Source: an uncultured Clostridia bacterium
Lineage (GTDB): Bacteria; Bacillota; Clostridia; Christensenellales; UBA1242
DNA: 64,000 nucleotides
Direction: 5' to 3'
NCBI GenBank assembly: GCA_934754495.1
Contig: CAKVHW010000002.1
Coordinates: 124,001-188,000 of the forward strand
The notes beneath the pieces are model-generated. The model had not been told where the DNA came from, ran no database searches, and worked only from the letters and a program-made list of their open reading frames with translations. How positions within the stretch are numbered: the stretch's first letter is position 1; every line of letters starts with the position of its first letter. Positions 19,801 to 31,800 of the stretch are shown in pieces. The translations under genes and the position numbers were made by a program.

Positions 19801-22800
19801 CTACCAAGCCACCAGCGATGTATGAATAAGGATTAATAACATTAAGTTTTGAATAACTATCAACAATTGCAACCATGTTGCTGTAACCAATCAAACCACC
19901 AATTGCAATGTTTCTGCTTGAAACATCACCAAGATTATTAACAAAGAAGTTGTTTGCCGAAACGTTTCCAGCAGTTATTGTGTTGATTTGCGCATCAATT
20001 GTTTCTTGAATTGTTTCTGCGTGTTCAATTCGGCTTTCTATTAAGGCTGCCTTGTAAGAATAACCCACAATACCGCCCGCATAAGCCATACCAAACACAC
20101 TTTGATTTAGATTATCAGAATTAAGTTCTACCTTAACATCTTTAACAATCAAAATGTCTGATTTCGATTCATTAACACCATTAAGTGAGTATTTTCCACC
20201 TAAATAGCCAAACACACCGCCCGAAACCATCGAATTAACAGCAAGGTTGTCTTTAACTGTTAGGTTTTGAATTGTTGTTCTGCCTGTTCTTAAATTTGCA
20301 TATGTTGGGTCGTTTTCATCTTTTTTGTAAATTGATGGATTACTATAATCAAAGTCAACTCCAGATGTTCCAACAACCGCACCTGCAATTGCACCAGCAT
20401 ATGAAATATTTAAGTTTGACCAATCAATATTATAATCGTGTTTTTTAAGAGTTACACCAATTTTATGAACACGTTGATTGCTATCAGTATAACTAAATTC
20501 ATTATAATTAACATTATCAACTTTAAAGTTTTCAGTAAGGTTAAAGGCTTCGTTATCACCAGCACCAGAAGATGTGTCGGTTACATAATTTGCCATAACC
20601 CTAACATTAGATGTTGTAATTTCAGAGATTTTGGTGTTGTCACCAACAATCAAACCAGCAAGTCCACCAACCATATATTTACCACCAACAACATCACTTT
20701 CTTTGCTGTCTTGTGGTCCAACAATATCTATTTTTGTAATTGTTGCATTATTGATTGTTCCAGCCAAAACACCTACTTTTCGGCTGTTTTCGCTACTAAC
20801 TTCTCTGTAGTTTAGTTTTAGGTTGAATACAAACGCATTGGCAACATCATTCTTTTCCGACCCTAAACCAATTTGTGAGAAGATACCCCAGTTGTCACTC
20901 TCTGTTGCTTGTTGGTTAACAAGGTAAATATTAGAAAGTGTCATTGAATTTCCCATTAACACGCCATTAAATATAATGTCTGTAATAGAAATTTGGTCGC
21001 TAGCACCACTAATCTTGTACTTATATGTAATCTTATTGTCCGAGAAATCAAGATCTCTAACAACTTTTACATATCTAGCAGTAGATGAGTCACCATCATC
21101 GGTTGTTCCACCAAATACATACTTACCATTACGTTTTTGAGTGTTTGTTACTATGTATTTAGCAAATTCCTCCGCTGTTGTGACAACAAGTGGGTTGTTT
21201 CTGCTACCAGGGTTGTTTTGAGTGTACGAATAATTAAATAATGTTTCTGTTCCGTTTTGAGTAGAAACGTTATCAGAATATCTATAATAAGTTTTTCCTT
21301 CTCTTTCAGTTGTTGTAAGAGTAATTGTCTCACCGCTTAATGGTGATACATATACCCAATCACTAGAAACAGCGCTCAATTTTTTAATTTCAATTCCATA
21401 ATACTTAAATGTATTATTTTTAATTTGAAGAGTAGTATCAAGAGATGAGAATGTTAAATCATATACATCAGCAGTTCCAACACCGCTTGCATCTACTTCA
21501 ATTACAAAGTACGAACTTGGAGCAGATATTAGTTCTCTGCAAGTATATATTTCAACATTTTCGCAGTTTGCAAGTGTAGGAAGTGCATTTTCGTTGTACA
21601 ACCATACACCATCAACACTTGATTTATCACTAACAAAAGTAAATCCTGTAAAATATGATTGCGAAATAACCGAATCCGTAATAAGGTTTAAACCTACTGC
21701 TGGGTCAAGTCCTCTTAGTATTTCAAGATCAGCATTAGCACCAAGTCCCAATTCATTGTCAACAATTGCATAATAGCAATTTTTCAATGTTCCAAACATT
21801 GGCTTAACACTTACAAATAATGAATGAGAAGATGAGTTTTTATCAATTTCTAGATTTCTAGATGTTGTATAAGCATTAACAATTTCACCTTTAGCACCAT
21901 TTTCGTATACAAAACCAGCAGTTTGAGTACTAACATTCTTAATTTGAATATTAGTATAGCAGTCTTCAATTCTACCGGTATTTAGATATGTGAATCCACC
22001 AACCGATACAAGACTTTCAATAGTTGTAGATGTTGCACGGAAACTAGTAATACTATTACTTGTAACCGCACAAGAGTAAACTTTACCTGTGTTTTGACCA
22101 ACAAAACCAGCCGTATGTGAATTTCTAGTGATTGTAGCATTATTTACAATGCTTATATCACTTGTAAAAGAGTTAGAGATTGTACCAGCATTAAATGATA
22201 CAAAACCTGCCACCCTATTAGCACCAGCTAATTTAAAGCCATTAACTCTTACTTGTTTTGACGATTCATTAGTTGAAACAGATGCTGTAATGCTTCCATT
22301 GTTTCTTACACCAACCATGCTATCGGCAATAACACCTGTATTTTGTCCAACAAGACCACCAATATAACCTGTTGATGTGGTTTGAGAACCACCAACCGAA
22401 TAATAACCCGTGCTTAATGCAACATACAAGTAGTTGTTGTTATCAAGCATGTTGTAATTTACAACTTTAACATTTATAACGGTGCCCTCGTTGTTGCCAG
22501 CCAATACGCCAAAGTAAACAAGTTCGGTTTCCCTTAAATCAATGTTAGGAGTAGTGTTTCCATTTTTCATTGAATTGTAAGTACTGCTACTTACAAGCAA
22601 TTGAGCAATGTTAATGTTAAGGTTTTTAACAATACTATTTTCAGAAATTGTTTTAAACAAACCAACATATGCTTCAGTACTACCCTTTTCATTGGTTAGG
22701 TCAAGACTCTTAATATTTAATGTGTACCCATTACCATCTAGGTAATTTGCATTAAAATCAATAGGTTTCCAAGAAATCAAATCAATATCGCATTGAAGAA

Positions 22801-25800
22801 TATAACTTGCACCTTCTTGCATCTTTTCCAAATCCTCTTGAGTGTTAATAGGATTTGGGTGATCTTCAGAACTATTATCTTCAATAACAAGTGTAAAGTA
22901 ATAGTCAAACATGAACACTGTATAACCTTCAATATTGTATTGATCTGTAATTACAATGTCACCATTAATATCATAATAATAATGGAATGTTAGTCTTAAT
23001 GTATTAGTCGAAATCGACAATGCTTTTATCTTACAAAGACCATCTTCGGTTAAAAATTTAAATCCGCTATATATCTTATTAGCCAATAGTTTTTCATAAC
23101 CATTAGATGTTGCAACATACCAGTTTACCCCATCATCAGAACCTGATATTGCAGAAACAAGTGCATTATATTTTTCAAGTTCTTTTGGTTTTAATACACC
23201 ATAGTTATAATCATATGCTTTTTCATTAAGTGTCGCAACAGCCTTTAATGTTTTTGTTGTTGCATTTTTAATTGTAACTACTCCATCAACAGCATCAAGT
23301 TCGTTTATATCTTCTAGAGTAAACGACACAATCTGCAACTCAACTGTTTTATCTGCACTAAATGTCGTTTTGTTAATCTCTCGCTTACCGCTAAAGTTTA
23401 AGGTATATTTACCATATGTAAGCGCACCCGTATCAAGATAGTACTTTTTAGATAGATCAATTTCACTATCCATTAAAACAGGTTGAAGTACACCCTTATT
23501 GTCCATGTAGTACATAATGTTTTTTGCAACAATACTACCATCAGCTGCTCTTAAATTCCAATTAATTTCAGTATCTACATTTTTTGCTGTAATTGTAAGA
23601 GGTACAATTTCTCCCTTACCAATAATACCATCAGAATATTTATCAAGGGTTGCAGTAATTTTAGGGAAACTTTCAACATGTAGTTGTTTTGTTTCACTTA
23701 CAATAACATTTCTATCTTTATCATACAAATTAACTGTAATTGGGAAGTACACATCTTGTGGCATTGTTGTTCTAAAGTTAAATAGCAAGTAGTATTCGCC
23801 TTGTGCCATATCCAATACAGAACTGGAACCACCATATTGTGAAGGAAGTAACGAAGGATAATCCACTATTGTGTTCCATAGAATTATCTTATTGCCTACA
23901 AGAGTATTAGTTGTAGGAAGTTTTGAATAAGTAACACTATTATTGTCCAAATCCATTGACGAGATATATTGTTGACTAATATCAACATAATTTAAGTATT
24001 GAGAGTCAAGTTGTACTTCAACCAACAATACATTGTTGTAATCTGGAGTAATTTCAACTTTTAAAATGCCTTGTTTGCCAGGAGCAATCGCCCAAATATC
24101 CGATTGATCAAATGCACTTCCGTTTTCTTCCTTAACAGGATAGAAATATGCATCAAGTGTAGAAACAGGATTTGGAGCAATTGTAAAGTTAAAGGTACTT
24201 TCTTTGCTACCACTAGTAGCCTTAATTACAAATTCTTTATCATAATATAATGGGTTGTTGCCTTTAGCATAGATATTTACATAATCTTCCAAATTCATAG
24301 ACAACACAAATGTAAATATGTGTCTGTGAATAGCAACTTCACCCACAGCATTATTGTCTTTAACGAATTCGTATTTTCTAAGTCTAATTTTTAATAGACT
24401 TGCTTCGCTTGTAGAATCAACAACTAAGTTTGTTGATGAATTAAAGCCCTTGCTTACATCTACTAGAATATCATTAATTCCATTAGCAGAAAGTGTAACT
24501 GTTTGAAGTCCATCACCATTATTGGAGTAAACAATAACAGAAATTTCTTTTTCGTTTTGAGCTGAAATTCTAGCCTCGTCTTCACTAAACATAACGTTTA
24601 GGGCTTCAACAACAACATTAATTGTAATTTCTTTAGCAAGTGAACTTACAAACACTTTTTCGTTGTTGAAAATTACAAAAGGCGTAATACTTAATTTAAT
24701 TTCACCAGTTCCAACTTTGTCTAGTGCCAACAAACTAAGTGTTGTTGTGTAATTAAAGTCAAGAGTTTTTCCAACCATTTTGCCGTCAATAATATCTGTA
24801 CCAAACTTAACACTACTTGTAGCCTCTGTTGAGATATTTGTATTTCCGTCAACCGATTTCACAACAACTTGGAAACCGCTTGTGTTGGCTGGATAATCAA
24901 TACCGTTAAGAATGTTTTCAAAACCAAAACTATAGTCTTCGGCAACACCAACTGTAAGATTAAAACTTTCAACCATTTCATCGGTTTTGTCGTGTTTTAC
25001 AACAAAATCTGTAAAGCCCTTAACAACAACAATATTAAACTTAACATTAATTCCGTCATCTTTAAGGTTGTAGAAAGTCAATGTTGCTTGTCCTACATTT
25101 CTAACTTTAATTGTAATATAACTGTCATTAGAAGTATCAACATACACAACATCTTGGTTGCTACTAGCAACAATCATTTGCGATGCTGTGTCTTTATTAA
25201 TTTTTAACGCACTAATTTCAAGAATCTTGCCATTAATGCTAGCTACATAATATCCATCGCTTGTTATGCCATAAGACATTTTGTAACTATTAAGATTTTT
25301 AGAATCTCCGCTAGTTGTTGGGGTATTGTACATTAAAATTACTGTGTCAGAATCATATAGCACATGACCTTGTAATTCTTCATCACCATCAACAACATAA
25401 TATTTTCGACTGGTTTCGTCTACATTGAAATCATTAACAATCAAGTTAAGAGTTGCTAGAGTGTCAAACCACAATTCATACTTACTTTCAGAAATTTTAT
25501 CAGTGATAGTCAAGTATGGTTTAATCATAACTGGCAAACCACCATTAATCTTGTTGGTAATAACCCATTTATGAGCATTAGGACCACTTGATATTGTAGC
25601 AGTACGTATCTCACCTGTATTATTATCTTTAAATGTTAATATGTTGTTTTCACAACTTACTTCTTTGTTGTGTGGGAAAACACCACTACCATCTTCATTT
25701 TCAATTGCAAAAAATCCATCTACAATTGTGATATAATAGGTATGTCCATCAACAAATACGCTAAAGTCTTGTTGCAAGTTGGTGGTTGTTACACCTTGTT

Positions 25801-28800
25801 TTATTATAAATTTATCTTTAACATTGTTGTAATAGTCGTCACCGCCAACATAATTTTCATCATAGCTCCAATTGTCGCCATTCTTATATAGTTTAACGGT
25901 TGCCGAACCAACAGTTGTGGCATTTCCACTATTCAATTTTGTCATCAATGTTTCAATTAAAGTTGCATTAGTACTTTTGTCTAAAATATTTCCTTTGCTA
26001 TCAGTCCAATATGTATGGTAGTAATATGTTTTTTCATATTCAACATATTTCCTGCCATCTTCAGCAGTTTTAATTGCAAGTCCACCAATAATTTCTAGTG
26101 TTGCACTATCATTAATAGCATTACCATTCTCATCAACCCAGCCATCGCCATTTTGATAGTATCTTGTTACCAACACATAACTTTCACCGCTTACTACTGT
26201 CACCAAACCAAGTTTTGCAAGCACCTTAGAATCGACAACTGCAGTAGCATGGCTGGCATCATTGTACCAGTGTGCACTGTAATAATATTTGTTTCCGCCG
26301 TTTTCAACTTCTTGTAACTTACGTGCATTAAGCATATCTATTACAAATTGGTCAGAAATGTCATTGTTCACATACTGCCATACATTAAACGAAACATATT
26401 TAATAGCAGTGCTACCTTCTACAATATTTGAAGTAGAAGAATTAAGTCTTGCAAGTGTATTGGCATCAGTAACTTCTTCAGAAAGCGTTTCCACGCCTTC
26501 ACTCTTATCATACTTTTTATACCATTTTTGATAGTATTCACTTGTAGGGTCATCTGTTGAGTAATAAGTGCTAATTCCAAATGTTGCATTTATTTCAAGT
26601 TCGGTAACTTCTACATAACTTATGTTTCCTTTAATGACAATCTTAGGAAGTGTATCCAATTTATCGCTTGTTTCTTTATCATCAACAAGGTTTTCTAAGC
26701 CACCTTCTTCGGTGTAATTACCATACCAATGTGCACCATCGTAATAATAACGTTTAAATACAAGATATATTTCACCGTCAAAGTTTTTAAAGCCATTAGC
26801 GGTAAACAATTCTTGAATTGTCTTATACTCTGTTTTGTTAATAATGTTGTAGATATTTAAAATTTTGTTGTTTGTTAGCACTTTGTTTTCAATATTGATG
26901 TTAAGTTTTTCATTAACATAATATCTATTTCCACCAGACAAATTAAACTCTTGTCCGGATGCATCAACAAGCACACCATTTTCTAGTGTATAATCAACAC
27001 CACCAATTGTAATTGTAACTGTGCCATTAGGATTAATAGTACTATTTACTGATTTTACAATAATTGTAGGATTGCCTTCATAATAATGAATAATCTTTTT
27101 AGAAGAATCCTTATCATCTTCAAGTGGAATTGTAGCATAATAGCCACTTTCATATCCACCATATTGATACAAGTTGCCAACTAGCATTCCTGTACCTGCA
27201 ATAAGTTTGGTATATATTTTACCGCCAAACTCACATGTATCGCTTGTGTTTGATGACAAGATTACGTCACCGTAAACATACATCTTAACACCGCTATAAT
27301 AATACAACTTACCTTCATATGGATTGCTTTTGCTATTTGAAATAAAGAAAATTCTTGTTACTTTGTTTCCGTCAATAACTATGTCACCGTCTTCTTCACT
27401 AAGTGTAATTTCTTTTAGCAAATCTTCAGTTGTTTCTATCGTTTTTTGTTCTGGAACATTAGCAAGCCAATATTCATTAAAGTCTCTAACAATTGTCAAA
27501 CATTCTTTATCGCTATACACATTAGACCAGTTGTTGGTGTTAATGTAATATGTATTATCCTCATAAGTGAATTTGATAATAGGTTTAAATTCGGCAGCCT
27601 TTTCACCTATTGCTACAATATCACCAGTAATTGATTCGTTGTAAACAACATTTGATTTGTTTTGTGTTTGGTCGTAAGCATATTTCCCGCTTTCAACCTT
27701 TTTCATTTCGCTTCTGGTATTGATACTAGCAACTTGTTCTGCTAATGAACTACCAGTTCCGCCAAACCTAGCCAAAACACCAATTATATCATTTTGTGTT
27801 TCGCTTGCAACAGTGTCGTTTACACCAACTCTTAATGTTTTTAGTTTTAATAATGACTTTGTATCTGCTTTTCCATTAATAAAGTTATAACCAATTAAAC
27901 TTTGTAACAAATCAACTTTATATGAATCAAAGCTTGAAATTTCACTAGAGCCTTCAAGTCTATAATATTCATAAGAATCTGCAAGTGGCGAACTTGCTAA
28001 ATCACGCCTGTATGCCGAAAGCCTTAATTGATCATTGTTTCTAAATACAATGATTGTGCTTTCACTTACTTTTGTAGTCAAACCAAAATATGAAATTTTG
28101 TCATTAAAGATGTTTTTATCTTGTTCTATTGTAAACAACGAACCATTAAGTTTTGCATAAACTTTGCTAATTGTTGTGCTATCAAGAGTTTCGTTAATCT
28201 TAAATGTTGTTTTGCTTACTGCTGTTTCTTGCACAACAACATAGTTGCTATGTTTATCTAGGTTTTTATCACCTAAAATATTGTATGTGTATGTTGTAGG
28301 TTCGCTTGTATATTCTTTGTTGTTTGTGTCCGCAACCGCTATTGCATCGGCAAACACAAGTTTTAGCATATTATTTACATTTGCTTTTCCATCAAAATAA
28401 GAATTTTCAATTTTAATGCTTGCATCTTCTCCGCCATTATCAAGAGTAGATTTAAAACCTACAAAAGCACCTGCTCTTTCTTGACTTGCATAAGCATTAG
28501 AAGCAATGTGTGAATTAAAATAACTATTGTTGATTGTAAGGCTGTTATCAAGTTTTAAGTCTTCACTTTTTACCTTAGTAACTGCACCTACAAGACCACC
28601 AATATATTGACCAGTAGCAAATTCAGGCGAGTTGTTTTGAAGCACCACAACCGCACCTAAGTACTTAGATGCCATCGCTTCCATAACCTTAACATTGCCG
28701 TCATATGTATTAATGTCTTGCGAAGTATAAGATCTTACATAAGTGTATTCAAGTCTTGCATTTTCAGCAGTTCCTACCACACCACCAACATTATTATAAC

Positions 28801-31800
28801 CAGCAATAATGTTTTTCATATTGATGTTGTAAAGCATTTGAACTTGTGAATCATTAATTTCGGCATATTGCACATAACCTGCAATACCACCAACATTGCT
28901 ATGACCAGCAATTACAGGATATACAATGGCTTTGTTGATAGTAATATTTTGAGCATAACCCACTACACCACCAATATTTGCCTTAGCAAAATCCATTGCC
29001 ACTGTGCTATTTGCTTTTTCATATTTTAATGCCGTTAATCTTGCCAAAACATTAACTTCGCTAATATTTGCAAAATTACCCTCGCTAACACCAACAAACC
29101 CAACAATACCACCAACATTAATGTCGTTGTTGTTTCCTTGAAGTGTGCTTACACTAATTGCAATATTTGCATTAATGTTGCTATTGTTGATAGTGCTTTC
29201 ACTTGGAGCACCCGTAACTTCTACTTTGCCGTTTGTTTTACCAAACATACCCCCCACATTAACAGCACCACTGCCGTTTTGAACAACAGTGATTGTACCA
29301 TTAACACGTGAGTTTTTAACAACAAGACTACTATTTACATTTCCTGCAATTACACCAATATTAATCTCTCTGTTAAATTCACCTCTTACGGTAACATTAA
29401 CATTTTCAAAATTAACATGGTCAAGTGTAATTCCTGCCCTTACACTTGCAAACAAGCCAAAACTTGTATTTACAGAATCACTAGTAAATAGCATATTTAA
29501 TCCATAAATTTTGTATTTGTAAGTTAAGGTTTCTGTTTTGGAAATGTATTTTGTAAATATTCCCGAAAGATTGTTTTTCAAAACATAATTAGGATTTGTA
29601 ATTACATTGTTTAAAATTATCTCATTTGCAAGCACATAATATTTGTCTGCAATTTCGGTTGTTTCACCATTAATAACTTTTGTGCCTTGCAAATATTTTT
29701 CAAAGTCGCTTCTGCTTCTTATTTGATATGGGTTTTCTTGTGTTCCGTCTGCAACATTAATGTTGAATTCGGTCTTTAGGTTAAATTGTCCGTCAGAGAT
29801 TTGGTCAACAGCACCAACTGTGCAAATATACTTTCCAGCGGTTGTGCCCAAATACTCAATTACAACTTGGTTGTTTTTAAGTGTAACTTTAAATAAAGGT
29901 GCATCATTATTATATGTTCCGTTAATGAATTCACCACATGTTTTGTAGTTTCTGTAGTTTAAAATTCCATTTCTATAAATTGCAAATGCAACATTAACTT
30001 TTTCTCCAGTTTTCACATCGGCAATTTCAACAAACACGTCTTTATTAAATGTGTTTGTTGGCAAAACCTCATATGTAAATGATGTTGTTTTTTCGCCGTC
30101 TAGTTCAAGGTACAAACCGTTTTCTTTGTTGACTGTTGTTTTGATACTAGTAGATTTTGTAGGGTTATAAATTCTAAGAACAAAGTTGTTTCCTTCAAAC
30201 ACGTTATTAAATTGTTTTACAGTGCCCCTAAATACAACTTCAACAAAACCTTCTTTAAAGATTGCATTAATTAATGCTTCTCTATTTTCTGTACTAACAG
30301 CACCACTAAGTTTTGCTTCATAAGTATAAACAGTATTTAGTCTAAATGTTTCTTTTTTTGCATCGTTAAGATTGTTAATTAATGCTATGTCTTCAATACG
30401 TCTAGAATCTTCTACTGTTTCGTAAATGATGTCGTCAATACTTTCATACCAGTTTTCAGCCCACAAATAATATGTTTTACTTACTTCATTTGCGGTAATT
30501 GTAGCATATTTTAAACCATCTAAATTAGGAATTGTTTTTGTATTGGCTTCAGATGCATCAAATATTGTCTTATACCAATTAATATTTTCTGCAACATTCA
30601 CTCTATAATATCTTGTACCACCCACTTCAATGAAAGACATTACATGTTGGTCGCCCACAAGGTCGCCATAACTAACAGTTGTTGCACCAAGTTTTGTAAC
30701 AGTATCAGTAGCATTATTCATTGTGTAATTTTGATACAAATTACCATAGTTTTCCATGTCAAACATGTCATCGCCAGAAGCGGTTGTTATTTTTAATTGA
30801 ATTTCTGCAAATGCCTTAGCAATATCGGCATCTTTTAAGTTTGTAGCATCATACACCGTGAATGTGTTTTTGTTAAGTTTAGCATTCGATATTTTTTCAA
30901 ACACATAAGTATTAATAATAATTGAATTTGCAATACCATTAACATGAATTACAAGTGGCGTACTTACAAATTTACCATCTTTAACACTTGTTGTTGAAGT
31001 GGCAGTTGTTATAAGTTTACCGCCTTCATTCTTAACCCAGCGAACATAACTTGTATTTGTGTCGATTTCCACACCTTCATTAACCGCAACTTTTTCAATG
31101 TTTCCGTTATACAAGAATAATCTGTACACGTCAAAGTTGATTGTTGTGTTAGTAGCCAAAACTAAGTAGTCAAAGAATGTGTATGTATGTTCCATTCCAT
31201 TAAGGTCCATGTACTTAACAGAATCTCTGCTTAGTGTAAATGCATCGCTAACACTACTTGTTAGTTCGCCAGCACCTTCACTATCGCTGTTCCAACTAGC
31301 AAAGAAGCCAGTATTGTTTTTATCAACATCTAAAAGTAAAAGTTCATCAACATATTTTAGCCCAACATTAATTCTACAACTAGAAGAAATACCAGTAATC
31401 ATTCTAAGTGTTAATTGTGTTCCACTTGGAGTAAAGTATTTGTCTAGTTTGAAATTAGGAGTAAAGAAAACCTTATTGCCTTCAAATGTAACTCTACCAG
31501 AACCACCATTTGTAAGGCTCACATCACTAATAACATCACGAGCAGTGATATTAGTGTCGGTAAATTCATATATCAAAGTAGGTTGTAAGTCAGCCGACTT
31601 TTCAATAATGATTGTTTTATCGGTTAAATTAAAATCACTAATACTTGCCGAAACGTGAACCTTAATATTTACATCTTTTGTGTAAATTTGTGCTTCTTTT
31701 CCTTGACCATAGTTGTCGGTATAAAACTTAGACGTCATGGTAAGCACAATTGAAATCGTAAATGTGTCGTTGCTACTGCTCTTTAGGTAAAGAGTTGTGC

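Noticed and set aside
14400..29740. CRISPR array or DNA tandem repeats
   Set aside because: The repetition is at protein level (GLUG units) with variable spacing and diverged DNA; there are no identical direct repeats or unique spacers.
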